This document shows positions 1 through 8,427 of a stretch of 58,381 bases of DNA, in pieces (position 1 is the first letter of the stretch; every line of letters starts with the position of its first letter). The stretch spans positions 1-58,381 of the forward strand of contig DAOTWF010000034.1 of assembly GCA_034435835.1 (NCBI GenBank), written 5' to 3'. The stretch comes from CALJTV01 sp034435835. Its GTDB lineage: Bacteria; Chloroflexota; Dehalococcoidia; GIF9; UBA5629. The translations under genes and the position numbers were made by a program. A model generated the notes under the pieces. The model was not told the origin of the DNA. It searched no databases and saw only the letters and a program-made list of their open reading frames with translations.

Positions 1-78
1 CTTACAGGATGCCATCCGGAGTTAACTTCTACCGCCAGTACTTGTGCTGTCTAAAATGTAGTGAACGGGTACAGGCTG

Positions 79-107
79 TTGACAATCACTGAATAGTTTG
101 CTATAGT
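79..107 (+). promoter_or_regulatory. sigma-70-type promoter of the ribosomal superoperon
   Basis: TTGACA (79-84), a 17-base spacer and TATAGT (102-107) form a near-consensus vegetative promoter. The expected start site is near 113-115, leaving a leader of about 160 bases before rpsL. It is the only strong promoter-like sequence upstream of the first gene. Inferred from sequence only. Confidence 0.75.
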
Positions 108-147
108 TTCATTCCAGCGTCTACTAGCCATTAGTCTGGGTGTAACA

Positions 148-224
148 GCCTGAGTAGGCCGGCTAGTTGAACCGGGACGCAGACCTTCTGGGAAGTAGAC
201 CGGTGGACAACTAGGTGGCTTTTT
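148..224 (+). terminator. candidate attenuator in the rpsL leader
   Basis: Between the promoter and rpsL the leader holds a long nested hairpin. CTAGTTG (163-169) pairs with CAACTAG (208-214), ACCGG (171-175) with CCGGT (200-204), and CTTC (185-188) with GAAG (192-195). The outer stem extends over 158-161/216-219, with one G-G mismatch at 162/215. Five T residues (220-224) follow directly, the layout of an intrinsic terminator. A small hairpin, GCCT (148-151) with AGGC (156-159), shares bases 158-159 with the long stem and could act as a competing fold. This suggests transcription attenuation of the superoperon, but no antiterminator mechanism is proven. Confidence 0.55.
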
Positions 225-274
225 ACTTGTTTAGAATAGCGGTATTATGGTAATGTTTATCCGAGGAGCTGGGT

Positions 275-712
275 ATGCCGACGATTAATCAACTGGTGAG
301 AAAGGGACGGCGAAAGGTGACCAAGCGCACCAAGGCGCCGGCGCTGAATATTGCCTATAACGCGCTGAAGAATAAGGTGGTTCAGGGTGTGGGTTCACCG
401 CAGAAGCGCGGCGTCTGTGTGCAGGTGAAGACGATGACGCCGAAGAAACCGAATTCGGCTTTGCGTAAAATAGCCCGTGTGCGGCTGACCAATGGCGTTG
501 AGGTCACCGCCTATATCCCGGGCGAGGGGCATAACCTTCAGGAACACTCTGTTGTCCTGGTGCGGGGTGGCAGGGTAAAGGACCTGCCCGGCGTGCGTTA
601 CCACATCATCCGCGGTACCCTCGATGCTGCTGGTGTGGAGGGGAGACGGCAGGGACGGAGCCGGTACGGAGCCAAGAGGCCCAAGACAACAAGGGCAGGG
701 GAGGAAAGTTAA
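275..712 (+). CDS. rpsL: 30S ribosomal protein S12 (uS12)
   Basis: S12 lines the decoding centre of the small subunit and is the classic streptomycin-resistance target. The PKKPNSALRK segment and the GHNLQEHSVVLVRGGRVKDL segment are the family's conserved loops. The protein has 145 residues, about 20 more than the E. coli protein, because of a basic C-terminal tail. The ATG is preceded by a GAGGAG ribosome-binding site. It opens the str block and is followed without a gap by rpsG. Confidence 0.98.
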   Translation: MPTINQLVRKGRRKVTKRTKAPALNIAYNALKNKVVQGVGSPQKRGVCVQVKTMTPKKPNSALRKIARVRLTNGVEVTAYIPGEGHNLQEHSVVLVRGGRVKDLPGVRYHIIRGTLDAAGVEGRRQGRSRYGAKRPKTTRAGEES

Positions 713-1183
713 ATGCCGAGACGTGGTGAGGTGATAAAACCGGTGCCAGCCCCCGACCCCAAGTTCGGGAGCGTGCTGGTAGCCAAACTCATCAACAGGG
801 TGATGAAGGACGGCAAGAAGGCTACCGCGGAGAGGATCGTGTATACAGCACTTGATATAGTGCGGGAGCGGATGCACACCGAGCCGCTGCCGGTGCTGGA
901 GCAGGCGATCAAGAATGCCACGCCGCTTCTCCATGTTAAGTCGCGTCGTGTTGGCGGTGCTACCTATCAGGTCCCGGTGGAGGTGGCGCCGGAGCAAGGG
1001 TTGTCGATTGCTATGCGGTGGCTTATAGGGTTTGCCCGGGGGCGCAGCGGCAAGTCGATGGCGGAGAAACTGGCTGCCGAGATAATTGATGCCTCCCAGG
1101 GACAAGGAGCGACGATAAAGAAGCGGCAGGATACCCATAAGATGGCTGAAGCCAACAAAGCTTTTGCTCATTACCGATGGTAA
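713..1183 (+). CDS. rpsG: 30S ribosomal protein S7 (uS7)
   Basis: S7 nucleates assembly of the 30S head and contacts tRNA at the E site. The start MPRRGEVIKP and the length of 156 residues are typical. The ATG begins one base after the rpsL stop codon, so the two are very probably translated together. The order rpsL-rpsG-fusA is the standard str operon. Confidence 0.98.
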   Translation: MPRRGEVIKPVPAPDPKFGSVLVAKLINRVMKDGKKATAERIVYTALDIVRERMHTEPLPVLEQAIKNATPLLHVKSRRVGGATYQVPVEVAPEQGLSIAMRWLIGFARGRSGKSMAEKLAAEIIDASQGQGATIKKRQDTHKMAEANKAFAHYRW

Positions 1184-1239
1184 CGTTATTTCAGAATAAA
1201 GTGGTACAACAGACTAAAAAGGTGGCTAGTGGTAGTGTT

Positions 1240-3318
1240 ATGAGCCGGACTTTTCCTCTGGATAGGGTGCGGAATATAGGCATCATCGCACATATCGATG
1301 CCGGGAAGACCACGGTCACCGAGCGGATCCTGTTCTATACGGGCCGCACCTATAAGATCGGCGAGGTGGATGAAGGGACGGCGGTCATGGACTGGATGGA
1401 GCAGGAGAGGGAACGCGGCATCACCATCACCGCTGCAGCTACCACCTGCTACTGGCGTGAGCACCGGATAAACATCATCGATACACCGGGGCATGTGGAC
1501 TTTACCGCCGAGGTGGAGCGGAGCCTGAGGGTGCTCGATGGTGGTGTGGTGGTGTTCGACGGCGTCGCCGGTGTGGAAGCCCAGTCAGAGACGGTCTGGC
1601 GGCAGGCTGATAAATACAGGGTGCCACGGATATGCTTTGTGAACAAGATGGACAGGACCGGTGCCGATTTTTACCATACGGTGCGCATGATTGAGGAAAG
1701 GCTGAGAGCCAAGGCGTTACCAGTGCATACACCCTGGGGCAGGGAGGACAAGTTCCGCGGTGTTATCGATCTCATTGAGCAGAAAGCCTGGCTGTTTTCT
1801 GATGACCCCGAGGGCGCGCCAGAGGAGGTGCCGGTACCTGAGGAGGAGCGGGAAGAGTTCAACCGGCAACGCCATTTGATGATTGAAAAGCTGGCGGAGA
1901 ACGATGACCAGTTGATGTTGCTCTATCTGGAAGAAAAGGAGATCCCGCCAGCGGACATAAAAGCGGCAATAAGAAGGCTGACGCTTGCCAACAGGATAGT
2001 CCCGGTGCTGTGCGGCAGCGCCCTGAGGAATAAGGGCATCCAATCGCTGCTGGACGCTGTCGTGGACTACTTGCCATCTCCCTTGGATATCCCACCGGTG
2101 CCGGTCACGGACTTGCGCACCGGTGAAGAGGGTGTAAGGGAAGCGAGCGATGAAGTGCCCTTCACCGCTCTGGCTTTCAAGGTGGTGACCGACCCCTTTA
2201 TGGGCAGGCTGGTCTATTTCAGAGTGTATTCGGGGGTGGTGACACCGGGGATGCAGGTGTTCAACTCCACGCGGGGACAGAAGGAGCGCATCGGCAGACT
2301 GATAAGGATGCATGCCAACCACCGGGAAGAGATCGAGATGGCTGACACCGGCAGCATCGCTGCTACCGTAGGGCTAAAAAATACCTTCACCGGCGATACC
2401 CTGTGCGACCCGGCACATCCGGTGCTGCTGGAGCCGATCCGCTTTCCTGAGCCGGTGCTTTCCATGGTGGTGGAGCCGAAGGGCAAGGCTGACCAGAACA
2501 GGCTGAGCGAGGCGCTGGGCAAGCTTTCTGAAGAAGATCCCACCTTCAAGGTGCGTGTTGACCCGGAGACCGGGCAGACCATAATAGCCGGCATGGGCGA
2601 GCTGCATCTGGAAGTATTGCTTGACCGCATGCACCGTGAGTTCAACGTATCTGCCAGGGTGGGCAAGCCGCAGGTCGCTTATAAGGAGACGATAACCATG
2701 CCCGTTGAGGTTGAGGGTAAGTTTATCCGGCAGTTCGGTGGCCGGGGCCAGTATGGACATGTCTGGTTGAAGTTAGAGCCTGGTGAACGGGGCAGCGGTT
2801 TTAGGTTTGTGGACCACCTTAGGGGCGGGGTGATACCAAAGGAGTATGTCCCCGCAGTGGAGGGCGGTGTCAAAGAAGCACTGGAGACCGGCGTCATAGC
2901 TGGCTATCCGGTGATCGATGTAAAGGTCACCCTGTTCGATGGCAGTTACCATGAGGTGGACTCTTCGGACCTGGCTTTCAAGATGGCTGGTTCCATAGCG
3001 GTGAAGGAGGGGTTAAGGAAAGCCAAACCGGTGCTGCTGGAGCCGATTATGAAGCTGGAAGTGGTGATGCCAGCGCAGTTCTTGGGCGATGTCATCGGCG
3101 ACCTCAACGCCAGGCGGGGCAATATTGAGGGCATCGAGACTTACGGCGAGACCTGCACGGTGAGGGCGCTGATCCCGCTGGCTGAGACCTTTGGCTATGC
3201 CACTATTTTGCGGTCGCTGACCCAGGGCAGGGCGAGCTATTCGCTGCAGTTCCATTGCTATAAAGAGCTACCGCCAAGTCTGACCGAGCAGGCACAGGTG
3301 AAAGTGAGAGGCGTTTAG
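1240..3318 (+). CDS. fusA: elongation factor G
   Basis: EF-G is the GTPase that drives ribosomal translocation. The GTP-binding motifs are visible: AHIDAGKTT (P-loop), DTPGHVDF (G3) and NKMD (G4). The frame is open from 1177 and would overlap rpsG. I chose the ATG at 1240, giving 692 residues and starting MSRTFPLDRVRNIGIIAH, because this matches the usual N-terminus. No strong ribosome-binding site decides the matter. The next gene is rpsJ after 2 bases; tuf, which often sits here, is absent. Confidence 0.97.
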   Translation: MSRTFPLDRVRNIGIIAHIDAGKTTVTERILFYTGRTYKIGEVDEGTAVMDWMEQERERGITITAAATTCYWREHRINIIDTPGHVDFTAEVERSLRVLDGGVVVFDGVAGVEAQSETVWRQADKYRVPRICFVNKMDRTGADFYHTVRMIEERLRAKALPVHTPWGREDKFRGVIDLIEQKAWLFSDDPEGAPEEVPVPEEEREEFNRQRHLMIEKLAENDDQLMLLYLEEKEIPPADIKAAIRRLTLANRIVPVLCGSALRNKGIQSLLDAVVDYLPSPLDIPPVPVTDLRTGEEGVREASDEVPFTALAFKVVTDPFMGRLVYFRVYSGVVTPGMQVFNSTRGQKERIGRLIRMHANHREEIEMADTGSIAATVGLKNTFTGDTLCDPAHPVLLEPIRFPEPVLSMVVEPKGKADQNRLSEALGKLSEEDPTFKVRVDPETGQTIIAGMGELHLEVLLDRMHREFNVSARVGKPQVAYKETITMPVEVEGKFIRQFGGRGQYGHVWLKLEPGERGSGFRFVDHLRGGVIPKEYVPAVEGGVKEALETGVIAGYPVIDVKVTLFDGSYHEVDSSDLAFKMAGSIAVKEGLRKAKPVLLEPIMKLEVVMPAQFLGDVIGDLNARRGNIEGIETYGETCTVRALIPLAETFGYATILRSLTQGRASYSLQFHCYKELPPSLTEQAQVKVRGV

Positions 3319-3320
3319 AG

Positions 3321-3629
3321 ATGCCCAAGCAGAAGATCCGGATAAAGGTCAAAGGGTACGACCACAGGCTGGTGGACCAGTCTGTGGTGCAGATTGTGGA
3401 GACCGTGGAACGGACGGGGGCCATAGTAGCCGGACCCATCCCATTGCCCACGCATATCCGCAAGTTCTGCGTCATCAGGTCTCCCCATATCGATAAGGAC
3501 TCGAGGGAGCAGTTTGAGATCCGCACGCATAAGCGCCTTATCGACATTCTGGAGCCGACCTCTAAGACCATAGATGCTCTCACCCAGCTCCAGCTACCTT
3601 CCGGGGTGGAGATCGACATCAAATTGTAA
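3321..3629 (+). CDS. rpsJ: 30S ribosomal protein S10 (uS10)
   Basis: S10 is a 30S head protein and, as NusE, also a transcription antitermination partner. The sequence is a full-length family member of 102 residues, with the typical start KIRIKVKGYDHRLVD and the HIRKFCVIRSPHIDK loop. It begins 2 bases after fusA, joining the str and S10 blocks into one transcription unit. Confidence 0.98.
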   Translation: MPKQKIRIKVKGYDHRLVDQSVVQIVETVERTGAIVAGPIPLPTHIRKFCVIRSPHIDKDSREQFEIRTHKRLIDILEPTSKTIDALTQLQLPSGVEIDIKL

Positions 3630-3642
3630 GGTTTTCCAGAAG

Positions 3643-4284
3643 ATGTTTCCAGGCGTAATCGGTAAGAAAATAGGCATGACCCAGTTGTTCCGCGAAGATG
3701 GCGAAACGGTGGTGACAGCCATTGAGGCTGGTCCCTGCGTCATCACCCAGGTGAAGACGAAAGAGAAGGACGGGTACAACGCCATCCAGCTTGGCTTTGG
3801 TGACACGAAGCGGTTGAATTCTCCGGAAAAGGGACATCTCAAAGGCTTAGGGCTGTTCAAGCACCTGCGCGAGTTCCGCGTTGAGGATGTCAGCGGTTTT
3901 ACGCTGGGGCAGAAGGTGGACGTGGATATATTCAAGCCCGGGGACCTGGTGGATGTCACCGGCACGTCGAAGGGCAAGGGCTTTGCCGGTGTGGTGAAGC
4001 GCCACCACTTCGCTGGTGGCCCCAAAACACACGGGCAGTCGGACAGGCACCGGGCGCCGGGCTCGGTCGGTGCCACCACATCTCCGGGGCGGGTGCTCAA
4101 GGGCACCCGCATGGCGGGGCATATGGGCAACGTTAGGGTTACGGTGCGCAATCTGAAAGTGGTGAAGGTAGATACGGCACGTCATCTCTTGCTGGTGGAG
4201 GGGGCAGTGCCCGGTGGCAGGAACGGGCTGGTGCTCGTCAGAAAGGCAGTCAAGGGTAGTAAGAGTGCAGATAAAGCTTCATAA
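3643..4284 (+). CDS. rplC: 50S ribosomal protein L3 (uL3)
   Basis: L3 is an early assembly protein near the peptidyl transferase centre. The start MFPGVIGKKIGMTQLF is typical of the family. The open frame begins earlier, at 3574, but that part overlaps rpsJ in another frame, so I chose the ATG at 3643 (213 residues). The conserved GPKTHGQSDRHRAPGS loop, which reaches toward the catalytic centre, is present. The 3' end overlaps the likely rplD start by 20 bases. Confidence 0.97.
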   Translation: MFPGVIGKKIGMTQLFREDGETVVTAIEAGPCVITQVKTKEKDGYNAIQLGFGDTKRLNSPEKGHLKGLGLFKHLREFRVEDVSGFTLGQKVDVDIFKPGDLVDVTGTSKGKGFAGVVKRHHFAGGPKTHGQSDRHRAPGSVGATTSPGRVLKGTRMAGHMGNVRVTVRNLKVVKVDTARHLLLVEGAVPGGRNGLVLVRKAVKGSKSADKAS

Positions 4285-4921
4285 TACAAAAGGCAAGGTG
4301 GTGGGTGAAATAGAGGTCAGGGATGACGTCTTTGGTGCGCCTTTCAATGAGGCGGTGGTACACCAAGTACTGGTGGCACAGCTGGCTAACCGGCGCCTGG
4401 GCACTGCGGATACCAAGACGCGTGGCGATGTCAATGTCAGCGGCAGAAAGCTCTATCCGCAGAAACATACGGGCAGGGCACGACACGGCGATGCCGGAGC
4501 ACCTATCTTTGTGGGCGGTGGGGTGGCTCATGGTCCCCACCCCAGGAGCTACCGGCAGGATGTGCCCAAAAAGATGCGCCGGCTAGCTATCAGGTGCGTG
4601 CTCTCTGATAAGGCAAAAAACGGGCGATTGATAGTCTTGGACAAGCTGGAGCTTGCCAGCCCAAAGACCAAGGAAATAGCTAGTGTTCTGGCGGCACTGC
4701 GGGTGGAAGAGTCAGCTATCATCGCCACAAGCCAGGTAGATGATAAGGTGGTCAAGGCGGCACGCAATCTGCCAGGGGTGAGGACTATGCTGGCTTCGTT
4801 GCTTAATGTGGCAGACTTATTGTCATACAGATTTCTGATAATGACGGAGGAAGCGGTGCGCACCGTCGAAGGTTTATGGGGTGTAAAGCCCAGAGCCAAA
4901 TCGGTGGCGGCTGCCAAGTAA
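4265..4921 (+). CDS. rplD: 50S ribosomal protein L4 (uL4)
   Basis: L4 lines the nascent-peptide tunnel; in some bacteria it also represses the S10 operon. The conserved tunnel-loop region GRARHGDAGAPIFVGGG is present. I placed the start at GTG 4265 (218 residues, beginning VQIKLHNTKG); longer in-frame starts run deep into rplC. The overlap with rplC suggests translational coupling. The exact start is less certain than the identity. Confidence 0.95.
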   Translation: MQIKLHNTKGKVVGEIEVRDDVFGAPFNEAVVHQVLVAQLANRRLGTADTKTRGDVNVSGRKLYPQKHTGRARHGDAGAPIFVGGGVAHGPHPRSYRQDVPKKMRRLAIRCVLSDKAKNGRLIVLDKLELASPKTKEIASVLAALRVEESAIIATSQVDDKVVKAARNLPGVRTMLASLLNVADLLSYRFLIMTEEAVRTVEGLWGVKPRAKSVAAAK

Positions 4922-4939
4922 ATTTTGGGAGGAAGTGAG

Positions 4940-5224
4940 GTGCATCCTTACCAGGTACTGCGGCGCCCCATAATCTCGGAGAAAACGACTGCCTTAAAAG
5001 AGCAGGGCAAATATGCTTTTGAGGTGGCGAAAGGGGCAAGCAAACGCCAGATTAAGGAGGCGGTGGAGTTTGCCTTCAAGGTGGACGTGGTCAAGGTGAA
5101 TATTATAAATGTGCCCGGCAAGATGAAAAGGTTTGGTAGGCGTCAGGTGCTGACGCCGGAGTGGAAGAAGGCAGTGGTGGCCTTGGCTCCGGGCCAGAAG
5201 ATAGAGTTCTTCGAGGGAGTGTAG
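4940..5224 (+). CDS. rplW: 50S ribosomal protein L23 (uL23)
   Basis: L23 sits at the tunnel exit and docks trigger factor and SRP. The start HPYQVLRRPIISEKTT and the motif VNIINVPGKMKRFGRR are typical. I chose GTG 4940 (94 residues) because GGGAGGAAG lies just upstream; a TTG at 4925 would place the ribosome-binding site inside the gene. Confidence 0.95.
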   Translation: MHPYQVLRRPIISEKTTALKEQGKYAFEVAKGASKRQIKEAVEFAFKVDVVKVNIINVPGKMKRFGRRQVLTPEWKKAVVALAPGQKIEFFEGV

Positions 5225-5247
5225 CGAGTCCAGAACCGAGGAGTAGA

Positions 5248-5343
5248 GTGGGTTCGGTCATAAAGAAGCGCAAAAAGAAAATGGCGAAGCATAAACACCG
5301 CAAACTTCTCAAGAAGACGCGGTGGCAGCGGAGACATCCTTAA
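5248..5343 (+). CDS. bS22/mS38-like small basic ribosomal protein (AURKAIP1/COX24 domain)
   Basis: This 31-codon gene lies between rplW and rplB. It starts with GTG and reads VGSVIKKRKKKMAKHKH, then RKLLKKTRWQRRHP. That closely follows the pattern of actinobacterial bS22 (GSVIKKRRKRMAKKKHRKLL) and the COX24/AURKAIP1 domain of mitochondrial mS38, both of which bind rRNA of the small subunit near the decoding region. GAGGAG at 5238-5243 is a well-placed ribosome-binding site. The product is almost wholly basic. Its place inside the S10 block supports a ribosomal role. Automated callers may miss it for its size and GTG start. Confidence 0.8.
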   Translation: MGSVIKKRKKKMAKHKHRKLLKKTRWQRRHP

Positions 5344-5362
5344 AGTTTGAGAGTAGACTGCT

Positions 5363-6187
5363 TTGGGACTTAAGACATTCAAACCAACATCGCCCGGCAA
5401 GCGGGGCATGGTCAGTGCCACTTTTGAGGAGATAACCAAGACCGTGCCCGAGAAAGCCCTTTTGTTGCCGCTGAAAAAAAAGGCAGGACGTAACAACCGG
5501 GGCGTGATCACCGTGCGCCATCGTGGCGGCGGTGCCAAGCGGCGGCTGCGTATTATAGACTTTAAGAGGGACAAGCTCGGTGTCCCGGGCAAGGTGGCGG
5601 CTATCGAATATGACCCCAACCGGTCGGCGCGTATTGCCCTGATCCATTATGCCGATGGGGAAAAACGCTACATTCTGGCACCTCTGGGCTTAAATGTGGG
5701 CGACACCATAATGGCTGGAGATGGTGCCGAGATCAAGCCCGGGAATACCTTGCCCCTGGGTTCCATTCCGGACGGTACACTGATACACAATCTTGAACTG
5801 GAGCCGGGGAAGGGTGGGCAGATAGTGCGTAGCGCCGGCACGGCAGCTCAGATACTGGGCAAAGAGAACAAGTACACGCTTGTCCGGCTGCCCTCCGGTG
5901 AGGTGCGCCGTTTTCTGTCCACCTGCATGGCGACCATAGGTCAGGTGGGCAATGTGGAGCACAGGGGGATAAAGCTGGGCAAAGCCGGACGCACCAGGTG
6001 GCTGGGGAGACGGCCTAAGGTGCGTGGTTCAGCGATGACCCCGCGCGATCATCCCCATGGCGGTGGCGAGGGTCGGGCACCCAGAGGAATGGCGCCCAAG
6101 ACGCCGTGGGGCAAGCCGGCACTTGGTGTTAAGACCCGGGGCAAGAAGCCTTCCGACAGGTTGATTGTGAAGCGTCGAAAGGAGTAA
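5363..6187 (+). CDS. rplB: 50S ribosomal protein L2 (uL2)
   Basis: L2 is a large rRNA-binding protein essential for subunit association and peptidyl transferase activity. The start GLKTFKPTSPGKRGM and the C-terminal GSAMTPRDHPHGGGEGR segment, with the conserved His, identify it. Translation must begin at TTG 5363, because an in-frame TAG lies at 5354-5356 and no other start precedes the conserved N-terminus. Length is 274 residues, as usual. The ribosome-binding site is weak. Confidence 0.97.
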   Translation: MGLKTFKPTSPGKRGMVSATFEEITKTVPEKALLLPLKKKAGRNNRGVITVRHRGGGAKRRLRIIDFKRDKLGVPGKVAAIEYDPNRSARIALIHYADGEKRYILAPLGLNVGDTIMAGDGAEIKPGNTLPLGSIPDGTLIHNLELEPGKGGQIVRSAGTAAQILGKENKYTLVRLPSGEVRRFLSTCMATIGQVGNVEHRGIKLGKAGRTRWLGRRPKVRGSAMTPRDHPHGGGEGRAPRGMAPKTPWGKPALGVKTRGKKPSDRLIVKRRKE

Positions 6188-6216
6188 TATTTATTATTTT
6201 GGGGTATTGGTAGGAA

Positions 6217-6510
6217 ATGTCGCGTTCATCAAAAAAGGGACCGTACTGTGATACGAAGTTGCTAAAGAAAGTAGAAGCGCTTAATCGTTCCGGCGGCAAA
6301 GCGGTAATAAAAACATGGTCGCGGGCTTCCACCATATTGCCGCAAATGATAGGACATACCATCGCTGTGCATGATGGGCGGAGACATGTGCCCATCTTTA
6401 TCACAGAGAATATGGTGGGGCACAAGCTGGGGGAATTTGCACCGAGTAGGACCTTCCGCGGCCATACCGCTAAAGCCCAGGTGGCGGTGCAGGCTAAAAA
6501 GAAACAGTAG
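6217..6510 (+). CDS. rpsS: 30S ribosomal protein S19 (uS19)
   Basis: S19 forms a complex with S13 in the 30S head and contacts A-site tRNA. MSRSSKKGPYCDTKLLKKV and the core IGHTIAVHDGRRHVPIFITENMVG-type region are typical. It has 97 residues and follows rplB after a 29-base gap, in the usual S10 order. Confidence 0.98.
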   Translation: MSRSSKKGPYCDTKLLKKVEALNRSGGKAVIKTWSRASTILPQMIGHTIAVHDGRRHVPIFITENMVGHKLGEFAPSRTFRGHTAKAQVAVQAKKKQ

Positions 6511-6518
6511 TTAGCGAC

Positions 6519-6863
6519 ATGAAAGTGAAAGCTGAAGCCAAAGACGTACGCATATCGCCGCAGAAGGTGCGACTGGTTGTTGACCTGGTGCGCGGCAAAA
6601 AGGTTGACGAGGCGCTGGCGATACTCAAGTTTTTGCCCATGAAGGCAGCCAGAGAGGTAGCCAAGGTGGTCAAGTCGGCGGCAGCCAATGCCGAGAACAA
6701 TTTTCAGATGGAGCCCGCAGCGCTGAGGATCACAGAGATTTTTGCTAACGAGGGGCATAAGTTAAAGAGGTACCGTCCCCAAGCTAGGGGGCGGGTGAAC
6801 CCCATCCTTAAGCGCTCGACACACATAAAAGTCTTTGTCGAGGAGGAGGCAAGTGGGGCATAA
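6519..6863 (+). CDS. rplV: 50S ribosomal protein L22 (uL22)
   Basis: L22 extends a beta-hairpin into the exit tunnel next to L4. The N-terminal ISPQKVRLVVDLVRGK segment and the C-terminal RPQARGRVNPILKRSTHI segment identify it. It has 114 residues and overlaps the start of rpsC by 11 bases. Confidence 0.98.
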   Translation: MKVKAEAKDVRISPQKVRLVVDLVRGKKVDEALAILKFLPMKAAREVAKVVKSAAANAENNFQMEPAALRITEIFANEGHKLKRYRPQARGRVNPILKRSTHIKVFVEEEASGA

Positions 6864-7524
6864 AGTACATCCTTATGGCTTTAGGATCGGTGTGATCCGC
6901 GGCTGGCACGCCAAGTGGTACAGCGAGAAACATTACACCGAGTTCCTGCAGGAAGACCTGAAGCTGCGCAGGGCTATAGCCGAAAAGTGTGCAGATGGCG
7001 GTGTTGCTATGGTGTGGATCGAGCGCGCCGGGAATGAGGTGGTGGTAACCCTGTATTCCGCCCGTCCGGGCATCGTTATCGGACGGGGAGGGCAGCGGGC
7101 TGAAGAACTGAAGCGACACCTTGAGGAGATATGTGGCAAGAAGGTGAGACTGTCCATCAAGGAGGTGGAGCAGCCGGAACTGGATGCTGTGCTGGTGGCG
7201 CGGGCTATAGCTGACCAGATCGGGCGCAGGATGCCTTTTCGCAGAGCTATGAAGCAGGCAGCTTTCCGCACCATGCAGGCAGGGGCTAAGGGCATAAAGA
7301 TTAGCTGCGCTGGACGACTGGGCGGCGTTGAGATAGCCCGCAGGGAGACCACCCTTCAGGGACAATTGCCCTTGCACAAACTGTGTGCTGACATTGACTA
7401 CGGATTTGCCGAGGCTAAGACCACCCTGGGCAATATCGGGATAAAGGTCTGGATATATAAAGGCGACATTACACCGGAGGTAAGTAGGGAACTTGTTGCA
7501 GCCGAAACGAGTGAAGTATCGTAA
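6853..7524 (+). CDS. rpsC: 30S ribosomal protein S3 (uS3)
   Basis: S3 lies at the mRNA entry channel. The start GHKVHPYGFRIGVIRGW and the KH-domain motif IVIGRGGQRAEELKRHL are visible. I chose GTG 6853 (223 residues) because AGGAGGAG (6841-6848) lies directly upstream; the longer frame from 6835 would include that site. Both ends overlap neighbouring genes (rplV and rplP), consistent with coupled translation. Confidence 0.97.
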   Translation: MGHKVHPYGFRIGVIRGWHAKWYSEKHYTEFLQEDLKLRRAIAEKCADGGVAMVWIERAGNEVVVTLYSARPGIVIGRGGQRAEELKRHLEEICGKKVRLSIKEVEQPELDAVLVARAIADQIGRRMPFRRAMKQAAFRTMQAGAKGIKISCAGRLGGVEIARRETTLQGQLPLHKLCADIDYGFAEAKTTLGNIGIKVWIYKGDITPEVSRELVAAETSEVS

Positions 7525-7924
7525 AACCCAGAGAGGGCATCGCAGAGGGAAGGCGCAAGCCGGGAACACCCTCGTCTTCGGAGAGTTTGGGCTACAGGCT
7601 CTGGAGGGTGCTTGGGTGACGGCACGGCAGATTGAGGCAGCGCGCCGCGTTATCGTGCGCTATTTGCGCCGTGGCGGGCGTATGTGGATACGTATTTTCC
7701 CGGATAAGCCGGTTACCAAGAAACCCTCGGAGACGAGGATGGGAGGTGGCAAAGGCGCCCCTGACCACTGGGTGTCTGTGGTAAAGCCAGGCAGGATACT
7801 TTTTGAGATCAGTGGGATTAAGGCAGATATGGCTCACGAGGCGCTGCACTTGGCATCATACAAGCTGCCCATAGCCACCAGGTTTGTGGCTAAAGAGGGC
7901 GTTAAACAAGAGGCAGTAGCATGA
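7493..7924 (+). CDS. rplP: 50S ribosomal protein L16 (uL16)
   Basis: L16 organises the A-site region of the large subunit. The start LQPKRVKYRKTQRGHRRG is conserved, so translation begins at TTG 7493, inside the end of rpsC (32-base overlap). It has 143 residues, the usual size, and overlaps rpmC by 4 bases (ATGA). Confidence 0.97.
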   Translation: MLQPKRVKYRKTQRGHRRGKAQAGNTLVFGEFGLQALEGAWVTARQIEAARRVIVRYLRRGGRMWIRIFPDKPVTKKPSETRMGGGKGAPDHWVSVVKPGRILFEISGIKADMAHEALHLASYKLPIATRFVAKEGVKQEAVA

Positions 7925-8118
7925 GGATTCAGGAGATCAGAGCGCTGAGCAGCGAGGAGCTAGCCAAGAAACTTGAAGAAGCTCATGAGGAGCTGTTCAA
8001 TCTGAGGTTTCGCCTGGCGACAAAGCAGCTTGCCAATAGCAGCGAGCTGGAGAAGGTGAAGAAAAAGATAGCCAGGTTCAAGACAATATTGAGAGAAAGG
8101 GAGCTGGGGATAAGATAG
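7921..8118 (+). CDS. rpmC: 50S ribosomal protein L29 (uL29)
   Basis: L29 is a small helical-hairpin protein at the tunnel exit beside L23. The motif ELFNLRFRLATKQLANSSEL and the length of 65 residues are typical. Its ATG overlaps the rplP stop codon (ATGA). Confidence 0.97.
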   Translation: MRIQEIRALSSEELAKKLEEAHEELFNLRFRLATKQLANSSELEKVKKKIARFKTILRERELGIR

Positions 8119-8121
8119 CCC

Positions 8122-8403
8122 ATGGCAGGTAACAGAAAAGTCAGGATAGGCACGGTAATAAGCGACAAGATGAACAAGACGGTTGTGGTGCAGGTGGAAA
8201 CGCTGACCCGTCATCCCTTATATAAGAAGGTGATAAGGCGGCGAGCCAAGTTCAAGGCGCACGACGAGGAGAATAAGTGCCGCGTCGGTGACGTGGTGAA
8301 GATAGTGGAGACACGCCCGCTTTCCAAAGAGAAGTGCTGGCGCGTTGTGGAAATATTAAAGAAGAAAGAGAAGGTCGAGGTCGAGCCCGGGGAAGTAACC
8401 TGA
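8122..8403 (+). CDS. rpsQ: 30S ribosomal protein S17 (uS17)
   Basis: S17 is a primary 16S rRNA-binding OB-fold protein. GTVISDKMNKTVVVQVE, the KFKAHDE loop and VGDVVKIVETRPLSKEK are diagnostic. It has 93 residues with an acidic and basic C-terminal tail, and follows rpmC by 3 bases. Confidence 0.98.
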   Translation: MAGNRKVRIGTVISDKMNKTVVVQVETLTRHPLYKKVIRRRAKFKAHDEENKCRVGDVVKIVETRPLSKEKCWRVVEILKKKEKVEVEPGEVT

Positions 8404-8427
8404 GCGACACCTTTCTAGGAACTAGAG

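Noticed and set aside
395..1171. Long antisense open frame across rpsL and rpsG (also 1717-2322 and 6808-7569 on the - strand)
   Set aside because: They lie opposite certain ribosomal genes, have no recognisable family and no upstream signals. They follow from the base composition of the real genes.
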